64,000 nt of DNA from Henricia sp. BOLD:AAB3569 (GCA_037783545.1 JBBELK010000683.1:744001-808000), one strand, 5' to 3'; positions 51,901 through 62,952 are shown, counted from the first letter of the stretch. Numbers and translations: made by a program. Notes: generated by a model from the sequence alone, not told the origin.

Positions 51901-54900
51901 TCTTCAGTAAACGTTTACAATTATGTAAACCTTTTAAGCATTCGTCTACGACCATACCACATTGAATACACCGGTTCCCGTCTGATCACCGCAGTTAAGC
52001 AACGTTGGGCTCGGTTAGTACTTCGGTGGGAGACCACCTTGGAATACCGAGTGTCGTAGGCACTTTTTTTCTGTCGAGTAAAATATTGTTCTTCAGTGAA
52101 CGTTTAAAATTACGCAAACCTGTTAAGCATTCGTCTACGACCATACCACACTGAATACACCGGTTCCCGTCTGATCACCGCAGTTAAGCAACGTTGTGCT
52201 CGGTCAGTACTTAGGTGGGAGACCACCTGGGAATACCGAGTGTCGTAGTACTTTTGTTCTGTCGAGTAAAATATTGTTCTTCAGTAAACGTTTAAAAATA
52301 CGCAAACCTGTTAAGCATTCGTCTATGACCATACCACATTAAATACACCGGTTCCCGTCTGATCACCGCAGTTAAGCAACGTTGGGCTCGGTTAGTACTT
52401 CGGTGGGAGACCACCTGCGAATACCGAGAGTCGTAGGCGCTTTTGTTTTGTCGAGTAAAATATTGTTCTTCAGTAAACGTTTACAATTATGTAAACCTTT
52501 TAAGCATTGGTCTACGACCATACCACAGTGAATACACCGGTTCCCGTCTGATCACCGCAGTTAAGCAACGTTGGGCTCGGTCAGTACTTCGGTGGGAGAC
52601 CACCTTGGAATACCGAGTGTCGTAGGCACTTTTGTTCTGTCGAGTAAAATATTGTTTTTCAGTGAACGTTTAAAATTACGCAAACCTGGTAAGCATTCGT
52701 CTACGACCATACCACATTAAATACACCGGTTCCCGTCTGATCACCGAAGTTAAGCAACGTTGGGCTCGATCAGTACTTCGGTGGAAGACCACCTGGGAAT
52801 ACCGAGTGTCGTAGGTACTTTTGTTCTGTCTAGTAAAATATTGTTCTTCAGTAAACGTTTAAAATTACGCAAACCTGTTAAGCATTCGTCTACGACCATA
52901 CCACATGGAAATACACCGGTTCCCGTCTGATCACCGCAGTTAAGCAACGTTGGGCTCGTTCAGTACTTCGGTGGGAATACCGAGTGTCGTAGGCACTTTT
53001 GTTCTGTCGAGTAAAATATTGTTCTTCAGTAAACGTTTAAAATTACGCAAACCTGTTAAGCATTCGTCTACGACCGTACCACACTAAATACACCGGTTCC
53101 CGTCTGATCACCGCAGTTAAGCAACGTTGGGCTCGGTCAGTACTTCGGTGGGAGACCACCTGGGAATACCGAGTGTCGTAGGCACTTTTGTTCTCTCGAG
53201 TAAAATATTGTTCTTCAGTAAACGTTTACAATTACGCAAACCTTTTAAGCATTCGTCCACGAACATACCACATTGAATACACCGGTTCCCGTCTGATCAC
53301 CGCAGTTAAGCAACGTTGGGCTCGGTTAGTACTTCGGTGGGAGACCACCTGCGAATACCGAGTGTCGTAGGCGCTTTTGTTCTGTCGAGTAAAATATTGT
53401 TCTTCAGTAAACGTTTAAAATTACGCAAACCTGTTAAGCATTCGTCTACGACCATACCACATTGAATACACCGGTTCCCGTCTGATCACCGCAGTTAAGC
53501 AACGTTTGGCTCGGTTAGTACTTCGGTGGGAGACCACCTTGGAATACCGAGTGTCGTAGGCATTTTTGTTTTGTCGAGTAAAATATTGTTCTTCAGTGAA
53601 CGTTTAAAATTACGCAAACCTGGTAAACATTCGTCTACGACCATACCACATTAAATACACCGGTTCCCGTCTGATCACCGAAGTTAAGGAACGTTGGGCT
53701 CGGTCAGTACTTCGGTGGAAGACCACCTGGGAATACCGAGTGTCGTAGGCACTTTTGTTCTGTCGAGTTAAATATTGTTCTTCGGTAAACGTTTAAAATT
53801 ACGCAAACCTGTTAAGCATTCGTCTACGACCATACCACATTGAATACACCGGTTCCCGTCTGATCACCGCAGTTAAGCAACGTTGGGCTCGTTCAGTACT
53901 TCGGTGGGAGACCACCTGGGAATACCGAGTGTCGTTGGTATTTTTGTTTTGTCGAGTAAAATATTGTTCTTCAGTAAACGTTTACAATTATGTAAACCTT
54001 TTAAGCATTCGTCTACGACCGTACCACACTGAATACACCGGTTCCCGTCTGATCACCGCAGTTAAGCAACGTTGGGCTCGGTCAGTACTTCGGTGGGAGA
54101 CCACCTGGGAATACCGAGTGTCGTAGGCATTTTAGTTCTGTCGAGTAAAATATTGTTCTTCAGTAAACGTTTAAAATTATGTAAACCTTTTAAGTTATCG
54201 TCTACGACCATACCACATTGAATACACCGGTTCCCGTCTAATCACCGCAGTTAAGCAACGTTTGGCTCGATCAGTACTTCGGTGGGAGACCACCTGGGAA
54301 TACCGAGTGTCGTAGGCATTTTTGTTTTGTCGAGTAAAATATTGTTCTTCAGTAAACGTTTACAATTATGTAAACCTTTTAAGCATTCGTCTACGACCAT
54401 ACCACATTGAATACACCGGTTCCCGTCTGATCACCGCAGTTAAGCAACGTTGGGCTCGGTCAGTACTTCGGTGGGAAAACCGAGTGTCGTAGGCACTTTT
54501 GTTCTGTCGAGTAAAATATTGTTCTTCAGTAAACGTTTAAAATTACGCAAACCTGTTAAGCATTCGTCTACGACCATACCACACTAAATACACCGGTTCC
54601 CGTCTGATCACCGCAGTTAAGCAACGTTGGGCTCGGTCAGTAATTAGCTGGGAGACCACCTGGGAATACCGAGTGTCGTAGGCACTTTTGTTCTGTCGAG
54701 TAAAATATTGTTCTTCAGTAAACGTTCAAAATTAAGCAAACCTGTTAAGCATTCGTCTACGACCATACCACATTAAATACACCGGTTCCCGTCTGATCAC
54801 CGCAGTTAAGCAACGTTGGGCTCGGTCAGTACTTCGGTGGAAGACCACCTGGGAATACCGAGTGTCGTAGGCACTTTTGTTCTGTCGAGTAAAATATTGT

Positions 54901-55321
54901 TCTTCAGTAAACGTTTACAATTACGCAAACCTTTTAAGCATTCGTCTACGAACATACCACATTGAATACACCGGTTCCCGTCTGATCACCGCAGTTAAGC
55001 AACGTTGGACTCGGTTAGTACTTCGGTGGGAGACCACCTGCGAATACCGAGAGTCGTATGCGCTTTTGTTTTGTCGAGTAAAATATTGTTCTTCAGTAAA
55101 CGTTTACAATTATGTAAACCTTTTAAGCATTGGTCTACGACCATACCACAGTGAATACACCGGTTCCCGACTGATCACCGCAGTTAAGCAACGTTGGGCT
55201 CGGTCAGTACTTCGGTGGAAGACCACCTGGGAATACCGAGTGTCGTAGGCACTTTTGTTCTGTCGAGTAAAATATTGTTCTTCAGTAAACGTTTAAAATT
55301 ACGCAAACCTGTTAAGCATTC

Positions 55322-55427
55322 GTCTACGACCATACCACATGGAATACACCGGTTCCCGTCTGATCACCGCAGTTAAGCAACGTTGGGCTCGTTGGGAGAC
55401 CACCTGGGAATACCGAGTGTCGTAGGC
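55322..55427 (+). pseudogene. 5S pseudogene with second 12-nt deletion (loop/helix V side)
   Basis: The copy reads GGGCTCGTTGGGAGACC. Related copies read CTCGTT, CAGTACTTCGGT and then GGGAG. Twelve bases including CAGTACTT are missing, leaving 106 nt. The deletion takes the 5' strand of helix IV and part of the C box. It is a different event from the common GGGA deletion. Confidence 0.8.
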
Positions 55428-58400
55428 ATTTTTGTTTTGTCGAGTAAAATATTGTTCTTCAGTGAACGTTTAAAATTACGCAAACCTGGTAAACATTCGT
55501 CTACGACCATACCACATTGAATACACCGGTTCCCGTCTAATCACCGCAGTTAAGCAACGTTTGGCTCGGTCAGTACTTCGGTGGGAGACCACCTGGGAAT
55601 ACCGAGTGTCGTAGGCACTTTTGTTCTGTCGAGTAAAATATTGTTCTTCAGTAAACGTTCAAAATTAAGCAAACCTGTTAAGCATTCGTCTACGACCATA
55701 CCACATTGAATACACCGGTTCCCGTCTGATCACCGCAGTTAAGCAACGTTGGGCTCGGTTAGTACTTCGGTGGGAGACCACCTTGGAATACCAAGTGTCG
55801 TAGGCACTTTTTTTCTGTCGAGTAAAATATTGTTCTTCAGTGAACGTTTAAAATTACGCAAACCTGTTAAGCATTCGTCTACGACCATACCACACTGAAT
55901 ACACCGGTTCCCGTCTGATCACCGCAGTTAAGCAACGTTGTGCTCGGTCAGTACTTAGGTGGGAGACCACCTGGGAATACCGAGTGTCGTAGTACTTTTG
56001 TTCTGTCGAGTAAAATATTGTTCTTCAGTAAACGTTTAAAAATACGCAAACCTGTTAAGCATTCGTCTATGACCATACCACATTAAATACACCGGTTCCC
56101 GTCTGATCACCGCAGTTAAGCAACGTTGGGCTCGGTTAGTACTTCGGTGGGAGACCACCTGCGAATACCGAGAGTCGTAGGCGCTTTTGTTTTGTCGAGT
56201 AAAATATTGTTCTTCAGTAAACGTTTACAATTATGTAAACCTTTTAAGCATTGGTCTACGACCATACCACAGTGAATACACCGGTTCCCGTCTGATCACC
56301 GCAGTTAAGCAACGTTGGGCTCGGTCAGTACTTCGGTGGGAGACCACCTTGGAATACCGAGTGTCGTAGGCACTTTTGTTCTGTCGAGTAAAATATTGTT
56401 TTTCAGTGAACGTTTAAAATTACGCAAACCTGGTAAGCATTCGTCTACGACCATACCACATTAAATACACCGGTTCCCGTCTGATCACCGAAGTTAAGCA
56501 ACGTTGGGCTCGATCAGTACTTCGGTGGAAGACCACCTGGGAATACCGAGTGTCGTAGGTACTTTTGTTCTGTCGAGTAAAATATTGTTCTTCAGTAAAC
56601 GTTTAAAATTACGCAAACCTGTTAAGCATTCGTCTACGACCATACCACATGGAAATACACCGGTTCCCGTCTGATCACCGCAGTTAAGCAACGTTGGGCT
56701 CGTTCAGTACTTCGGTGGGAGACCACCTGGGAATACCGAGTGTCGTAGGCATTTTTGTTTTGTCGAGTAAAATATTGTTCTTCAGTAAACGTTTACAATT
56801 ATGTAAACCTTTTAAGCAATCGTCTAAGACCATACCACACTGAATACACCGGTTCCCGTCTAATCACCGCAGTTAAGCAACGTTTGGCTCGGTCAGTACT
56901 TCGGTGGGAGACCACCTGGGAATACCGAGTGTCGTAGGCATTTTTGTTTTGTCGAGTAAAATATTGTTCTTCAGTAAACGTTTACAATTATGTAAACCTT
57001 TTAAGCATTCGTCTACGACCATACCACATTGAATACACCGGTTCCCGTCTGATCACCGCAGTTAAGCAACGTTGGGCTCGGTTAGTACTTCGGTGGGAGA
57101 CCACCTTGGAATACCGAGTGTCGTAGGCACTTTTTTTCTGTCGAGTAAAATATTGTTCTTCAGTGAACGTTTAAAATTACGCAAACCTGTTAAGCATTCG
57201 TCTACGACCATACCACACTGAATACACCGGTTCCCGTCTGATCACCGCAGTTAAGCAACGTTGTGCTCGGTCAGTACTTAGGTGGGAGACCACCTGGGAA
57301 TACCGAGTGTCGTAGTACTTTTGTTCTGTCGAGTAAAATATTGTTCTTCAGTAAACGTTTAAAAATACGCAAACCTGTTAAGCATTCGTCTATGACCATA
57401 CCACATTAAATACACCGGTTCCCGTCTGATCACCGCAGTTAAGCAACGTTGGGCTCGGTTAGTACTTCGGTGGGAGACCACCTGCGAATACCGAGAGTCG
57501 TAGGCGCTTTTGTTTTGTCGAGTAAAATATTGTTCTTCAGTAAACGTTTACAATTATGTAAACCTTTTAAGCATTGGTCTACGACCATACCACAGTGAAT
57601 ACACCGGTTCCCGTCTGATCACCGCAGTTAAGCAACGTTGGGCTCGGTCAGTACTTCGGTGGGAGACCACCTTGGAATACCGAGTGTCGTAGGCACTTTT
57701 GTTCTGTCGAGTAAAATATTGTTTTTCAGTGAACGTTTAAAATTACGCAAACCTGGTAAGCATTCGTCTACGACCATACCACATTAAATACACCGGTTCC
57801 CGTCTGATCACCGAAGTTAAGCAACGTTGGGCTCGATCAGTACTTCGGTGGAAGACCACCTGGGAATACCGAGTGTCGTAGGTACTTTTGTTCTGTCGAG
57901 TAAAATATTGTTCTTCAGTAAACGTTTAAAATTACGCAAACCTGTTAAGCATTCGTCTACGACCATACCACATGGAAATACACCGGTTCCCGTCTGATCA
58001 CCGCAGTTAAGCAACGTTGGGCTCGTTCAGTACTTCGGTGGGAATACCGAGTGTCGTAGGCACTTTTGTTCTGTCGAGTAAAATATTGTTCTTCAGTAAA
58101 CGTTTACAATTACGCAAACCTTTTAAGCATTCGTCCACGAACATACCACATTGAATACACCGGTTCCCGTCTGATCACCGCAGTTAAGCAACGTTGGGCT
58201 CGGTTAGTACTTCGGTGGGAGACCACCTGCGAATACCGAGTGTCGTAGGCGCTTTTGTTCTGTCGAGTAAAATATTGTTCTTCAGTAAACGTTTAAAATT
58301 ACGCAAACCTGTTAAGCATTCGTCTACGACCATACCACATTGAATACACCGGTTCCCGTCTGATCACCGCAGTTAAGCAACGTTTGGCTCGGTTAGTACT

Positions 58401-60388
58401 TCGGTGGGAGACCACCTTGGAATACCGAGTGTCGTAGGCATTTTTGTTTTGTCGAGTAAAATATTGTTCTTCAGTACCCGTTTACAATTATGTAAACCTT
58501 TTAAGCATTCGTCTACGACCATACAACATTAAATACACCGGTTCCCGTCTGATCACCGCAGTTAAGCAACGTTGGGCTCGGTCAGTACTTCCGTGGAAGA
58601 CCACCTGGGAATACCGAGTGTCGTAGGCATTTTTGTTCTGTCGAGTAAAATATTGTTCTTCAGTGAACGTTTAAAATTACGCAAACCTGGTAAACATTCG
58701 TCTACGACCATACCACATTAAATACACCGGTTCCCGTCTGATCACCGAAGTTAAGGAACGTTGGGCTCGGTCAGTACTTCGGTGGAAGACCACCTGGGAA
58801 TACCGAGTGTCGTAGGCACTTTTGTTCTGTCGAGTTAAATATTGTTCTTCGGTAAACGTTTAAAATTACGCAAACCTGTTAAGCATTCGTCTACGACCAT
58901 ACCACATTGAATACACCGGTTCCCGTCTGATCACCGCAGTTAAGCAACGTTGGGCTCGTTCAGTACTTCGGTGGGAGACCACCTGGGAATACCGAGTGTC
59001 GTTGGTATTTTTGTTTTGTCGAGTAAAATATTGTTCTTCAGTAAACGTTTACAATTATGTAAACCTTTTAAGCATTCGTCTACGACCGTACCACACTGAA
59101 TACACCGGTTCCCGTCTGATCACCGCAGTTAAGCAACGTTGGGCTCGGTCAGTACTTCGGTGGGAGACCACCTGGGAATACCGATTGTCGTAGGCATTTT
59201 AGTTCTGTCGAGTAAAATATTGTTCTTCAGTAAACGTTTAAAATTATGTAAACCTTTTAAGTTATCGTCTACGACCATACCACATTGAATACACCGGTTC
59301 CCGTCTAATCACCGCAGTTAAGCAACGTTTGGCTCGATCAGTACTTCGGTGGGAGACCACCTGGGAATACCGAGTGTCGTAGGCATTTTTGTTTTGTCGA
59401 GTAAAATATTGTTCTTCAGTAAACGTTTACAATTATGTAAACCTTTTAAGCATTCGTCTACGACCATACCACATTGAATATACCGGTTCCCGTCTGATCA
59501 CCGCAGTTAAGCAACGTTGGGCTCGGTCAGTACTTCGGTGGGAAAACCGAGTGTCGTAGGCACTTTTGTTCTGTCGAGTAAAATATTGTTCTTCAGTAAA
59601 CGTTTAAAATTACGCAAACCTGTTAAGCATTCGTCTACGACCATACCACACTAAATACACCGGTTCCCGTCTGATCACCGCAGTTAAGCAACGTTGGGCT
59701 CGGTCAGTAATTAGCTGGGAGACCACCTGGGAATACCGAGTGTCGTAGGCACTTTTGTTCTGTCGAGTAAAATATTGTTCTTCAGTAAACGTTCAAAATT
59801 AAGCAAACCTGTTAAGCATTCGTCTACGACCATACCACATTAAATACACCGGTTCCCGTCTGATCACCGCAGTTAAGCAACGTTGGGCTCGGTCAGTACT
59901 TCGGTGGAAGACCACCTGGGAATACCGAGTGTCGTAGGCACTTTTGTTCTGTCGAGTAAAATATTGTTCTTCAGTAAACGTTTACAATTACGCAAACCTT
60001 TTAAGCATTCGTCTACGAACATACCACATTGAATACACCGGTTCCCGTCTGATCACCGCAGTTAAGCAACGTTGGACTCGGTTAGTACTTCGGTGGGAGA
60101 CCACCTGCGAATACCGAGAGTCGTATGCGCTTTTGTTTTGTCGAGTAAAATATTGTTCTTCAGTAAACGTTTACAATTATGTAAACCTTTTAAGCATTGG
60201 TCTACGACCATACCACAGTGAATACACCGGTTCCCGACTGATCACCGCAGTTAAGCAACGTTGGGCTCGGTCAGTACTTCGGTGGAAGACCACCTGGGAA
60301 TACCGAGTGTCGTAGGCACTTTTGTTCTGTCGAGTAAAATATTGTTCTTCAGTAAACGTTTAAAATTACGCAAACCTGTTAAGCATTC

Positions 60389-60494
60389 GTCTACGACCAT
60401 ACCACATGGAATACACCGGTTCCCGTCTGATCACCGCAGTTAAGCAACGTTGGGCTCGTTGGGAGACCACCTGGGAATACCGAGTGTCGTAGGC
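60389..60494 (+). pseudogene. 5S pseudogene, duplicate of the copy at 55322
   Basis: This is the same 12-nt deletion, 5067 bp downstream. The damaged copy was therefore carried along when the 27-unit block was duplicated. Confidence 0.8.
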
Positions 60495-61321
60495 ATTTTT
60501 GTTTTGTCGAGTAAAATATTGTTCTTCAGTAAACGTTTACAATTATGTAAACCTTTTAAGCATTCGTCTACGACCATACCACACTGAATACACCGGTTCC
60601 CGTCTGATCACCGCAGTTAAGCAACGTTGGGCTCGGTCAGTACTTCGGTGGGAGACCACCTGGGAATACCGAGTGTCGTAGGCACTTTTGTTCTGTCGAG
60701 TAAAATATTGTTCTTCAGTAAACGTTTAAAATTACGCAAACCTGTTAAGCATTCGTCTAGGACCATACCACATTAAATACACTGGTTCCCGTCTCATCAC
60801 CGCAGTTAAGCAACGTTGGGCTCGGTCAGTACTTCGGTGGGAGACCACCTGGGAATACCGAGTGTCGTAGGCACTTTTGTTCTGTCGAGTAAAATATTGT
60901 TCCTCAGTAAACGTTTACAATTATGTAAACCTTTCAAGCATTCGTCTACGACCATACCACACTGAATACACTGGTTCCCGTCTGATCACCGCAGTTAAGC
61001 AACGTTGGGCTCGGTCAGTACTTCGGTGGGAGACCACCTTGGAATACCGAGTGTCGTAGGCACTTTTGTTCTGTCGAGTAAAATATTGTTCTTCAGTGAA
61101 CGTTTAAAATTACGCAAACCTGGTAAGCATTCGTCTACGACCATACCACATTAAATACACCGGTTCCCGTCTGATCACCGCAGTTAAGCAACGTTGTGCT
61201 CGGTCAGTACTTCGGTGGAAGACCACCTGGGAATACCGAGTGTCGTAGGCACTTTTGTTCTGTCGAGTAAAATATTGTTCTTCAGTAAACGTTTAAAATT
61301 ACGCAAACCTGTTAAGCATTC

Positions 61322-61396
61322 GTATACGACCATACCACATGGAATACACCGGTTCCCGTCTGATCACCGCAGTTAAGCAACGTTGGGCTCGGTTAG
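61322..61396 (+). pseudogene. 5S copy truncated at the right edge of the main array
   Basis: The gene begins GTATACGACC and follows the consensus to CTCGGTTAG (nt 75). It then stops abruptly and unrelated sequence begins at 61397. The C box and both 3' helix strands are missing. Confidence 0.85.
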
Positions 61397-61873
61397 GCGC
61401 GAGGTCAAAATTGAAACGGTTTGTATACCGGGAACCGGTTCGAGTTAGTCCCTTTTTTATCGTTTCCCGGTTGACAGGAAACCGTGTGCCGTTTTGAAGG
61501 GAACCGTTTCCGACTTGCTGGGTTGGTGATGACTGACAGATTTACAACGAGCCGCCGAACAAAAGGCTGCTACTGGCCGACGACTTCAAAGGGAGCCGCC
61601 CGACCCTGCAGCCAGGCGCACCCCGGGGCATGAATGGGATGTGGTTAACACTTGGCTGCGATTATTAACAACTGCTCTCGACCACACACAAAGGGCATTG
61701 CTGGCTTCCAAGAAGTCAAATAAACCTGGAGTATTAGTCTATGGCTTTGTTTTTCGTTTGAGTTTTCTTTTAATTTTTTTAAAAACTTGTTTCGTTTACT
61801 TTGTCGAAAATGTATGTATAAGTGAGAAGATCTCGGAGAGTTTTTCCAAATCTTTATTTTTAAACCAGTTTCA
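61397..61873. other. Non-5S sequence, no gene recognised
   Basis: The first 150 bases are rich in short related motifs (GGGAACCGGTT, GGAAACCG, GGGAACCGTTTCC), including the palindrome AACCGGTT. Bases 61540-61640 are clearly more GC-rich than the surroundings, but I could not recognise a protein in any frame. AATAAA occurs at 61719-61724. A 78-codon frame at 61641-61877 is low in complexity and hydrophobic, and nothing supports it as a gene. A possible splice acceptor (a T-rich tract, then AAACCAG) ends at 61868, just before the ORF below. Confidence 0.5.
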
Positions 61874-62374
61874 ATGACATGTCAAAATACTTATTTTACA
61901 ACAAGAAAGCCAAAAGAAAACCACCAATCTTCCCATGAAGACCCACTTCCACTGCGGTCCCGCGCGTCATCCACGTACAGATATGACAAGCTTGAGCGTC
62001 GCCATTTTGTTTTTCCAAGAACGGGGCCGTTGACGATGTGTCTGAGAGGGAACAAGTTTCACAAGTCGTCTGTATACAATCAGCATACAGACTTGATGCC
62101 TCTTATTCGTGACGTTTGCGGGAAGGGCAAAGGGAACTCGGTTGTCATCGTTTGCGACAATGGCCCGGACTGGAGAAGAAATAGTTTAAAGGTCGTGATG
62201 ATGACCTGGCTGGAACTGGCTACTTTGGCTTCTGCAAGGAAATTAAAGAAAGTCGATCTAGATGAGGGTCTTGCTTCAAAACTGGCAGGGGATAATCTCC
62301 GGTGCAAGCACGGGTGCAGAAAAGTCTTCCAAAGCAAAGCAGACAAGGATCGGCACGACAGGTTTCTTCACTAG
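61874..62374 (+). CDS. Hypothetical protein, DDE-transposase-like motif plus C2H2-like finger
   Basis: An open frame of 166 codons. Residues 1-50 are basic and low in hydrophobicity and may not all be coding. Residues 63-100 run from HKSSVYNQHTDL through a Gly/Lys turn to a hydrophobic strand and CDNGPDW (94-100). From memory, a beta strand ending in D-x-G-P-D resembles the second acidic position of DDE-type transposase-like proteins common in invertebrate genomes. I see no third acidic motif, so the domain is partial. Residues 144-166 have C-x3-C-x12-H-x4-H spacing, a slightly atypical C2H2 zinc finger at the very C-terminus. The ATG context is weak. The frame stays open upstream to a stop at 61823-61825, and a possible splice acceptor ends at 61868, so this may be a terminal exon. 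The stop is followed after 35 bases by a histone-type stem-loop. Confidence 0.4.
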   Translation: MTCQNTYFTTRKPKENHQSSHEDPLPLRSRASSTYRYDKLERRHFVFPRTGPLTMCLRGNKFHKSSVYNQHTDLMPLIRDVCGKGKGNSVVIVCDNGPDWRRNSLKVVMMTWLELATLASARKLKKVDLDEGLASKLAGDNLRCKHGCRKVFQSKADKDRHDRFLH

Positions 62375-62409
62375 CATCTTAAAGTGCAAGATCCACAAAT
62401 AAACCAAAC

Positions 62410-62446
62410 GGCCCTTTTCAGGGCCACACATTATTCAAAAAAGAGA
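62410..62446 (+). promoter_or_regulatory. Histone-type mRNA 3' stem-loop and downstream element
   Basis: GGCCCT-TTTC-AGGGCC forms a perfect 6-bp stem with a four-base loop at 62410-62425, followed by ACACA. It matches the metazoan replication-dependent histone 3' stem-loop pattern GGCYCTTTTMAGRGCC at every position. It is preceded by the usual A/C-rich flank (AAACCAAAC). A purine-rich CAAAAAAGAGA follows about 10 bases later (62436-62446), resembling the histone downstream element that pairs with U7 snRNA. No histone coding end is present upstream in any frame I checked. The nearest stop codon is that of the 166-codon ORF. Confidence 0.75.
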
Positions 62447-62761
62447 TTGATGGTGAATGCCTTGATAAGGATGAGAAAATATCAATAAAAATTAAACAGT
62501 AGCTATACGGAAGTATATTTTTATTTAATTTAATAAATAAAAACACCACAACCACAACAATAACCTAACACCAGATAAACGGCCAATAACATTTATATTT
62601 TTAAAAAGACGCTCTATTTAAAAAAAATCGATATTTAAAAAAAAAACTAAAAACAAAGAAACAGGCCTTAAAATAATCCACAATAAAAAGCCAAATTTCC
62701 CATTTCCTCATTCGGGTGCTCTTTTATACTAGAAAAATTTCCGAGCCCTTTTGAAAATGAA
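62447..62761. other. AT-rich intergenic sequence with poly(A)-signal-like motifs
   Basis: Long A and T runs, with AATAAA at 62484-62489 and 62532-62537. At 62601-62612 TTAAAAAGACGC, followed by CTCTA and an A8 run, resembles the terminal repeat of the small element at 62762. It may be the remains of another copy's end. I see no gene here. Confidence 0.5.
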
Positions 62762-62952
62762 TTTCGAGGCCTAAAAAGACGCACTAAAAGAAATCTATAT
62801 TTTATAGTACAGTGACTGAAAACCGATGCCATACTGTTAGATACAATGTATAATTTTGATGATGCAATGTATCATTTTGATGATATAATGTATCACTTTT
62901 GAAGTGGTGCTATTGATCGTTTTTTTTTAGTGCGTCTTTTTAAACCTCGAAA
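62762..62952. mobile_element. MITE-like element, 191 bp with 28-bp terminal inverted repeats
   Basis: The left end 62762-62789 (TTTCGAGGCC, then TAAAAAGACGCACTAAAA) is the reverse complement of the right end 62925-62952 at 26 of 28 positions. The interior has no coding capacity. These are the marks of a non-autonomous terminal-inverted-repeat DNA element. I see no clear target-site duplication, so the family cannot be named. A similar end lies at 62601-62612. Confidence 0.6.
62840..62902. repeat. Three tandem copies of a 21-bp unit inside the MITE-like element
   Basis: GATACAATGTATAATTTTGA, GATGCAATGTATCATTTTGA and GATATAATGTATCACTTTTG each begin a 21-bp unit (62840, 62861, 62882). The units differ at a few positions, and the last is slightly shifted by an extra C. 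Confidence 0.7.

Larger units (their letters stand above)
50445..60530 (+). repeat. Tandem duplication of a 27-unit, 5067-bp block
   Basis: Diagnostic units at 51120, 51427, 51688, 51877, 52443, 53929, 54877 and 55194 have partners exactly 5067 bp downstream. The copies are about 50445-55463 and 55512-60530. Inside, a seven-unit block is itself doubled (1323 bp; 51120/52443 and 56187/57510). The unit at 53188 has its partner at 58066, an offset of only 4878. So copy 1 has one extra unit near 52995-53183 and copy 2 has one extra unit near 58444-58632. The two changes cancel in total length. Confidence 0.8.
1..61396 (+). repeat. 5S rDNA tandem array, about 330 head-to-tail copies
   Basis: The stretch is a continuous series of near-identical units, most 189 bp long, each holding one 5S gene and a spacer of about 71 bp. 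All units point the same way. No other gene, tRNA or transposon interrupts them. Minor unit lengths have simple causes: 188 bp where the gene end GTAGGCAC is GTAGTAC, and 177 bp where 12 nt of the gene are missing. The copy number is my estimate from spacing: 61.2 kb between first and last gene starts, corrected for the short units. Units are not randomly mixed. Particular variants recur in fixed order, giving nested higher-order repeats listed separately. RNA polymerase III would transcribe the genes with TFIIIA, TFIIIC and TFIIIB. Confidence 0.97.

Noticed and set aside
28-61059. Dozens of repeated 60-codon + strand ORFs (MFCRVKYCSSVN...) and the longer 65-123-codon forms
   Set aside because: Each runs from the spacer through a 5S gene and ends at the gene's TAG near its 3' end. 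They exist only because the unit is 189 bp, a multiple of three, and open in one frame. Substitutions follow RNA variants, not codon constraint.
1-61396. CRISPR-like or satellite-only interpretation of the regular repeats
   Set aside because: The repeat contains a complete, foldable 5S RNA with helix I, helix IV and a Pol III terminator. Units are contiguous with no unique spacers.
61641-61877. 78-codon ORF overlapping the start of the 166-codon ORF by ATGA
   Set aside because: Low complexity in its second half (Phe/Leu/Ser-rich from T-rich DNA) and no motif. The ATGA overlap is not meaningful in an animal genome.
62080-62346. 88-codon minus-strand ORF
   Set aside because: It lies entirely antisense to the 166-codon ORF and has no recognisable domain.
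62410-62430. Reading the hairpin as a Rho-independent bacterial terminator
   Set aside because: The context is a eukaryotic 5S array. The loop TTTC, the ACACA tail and the flanks match the histone 3' end pattern, and no T run follows the stem.
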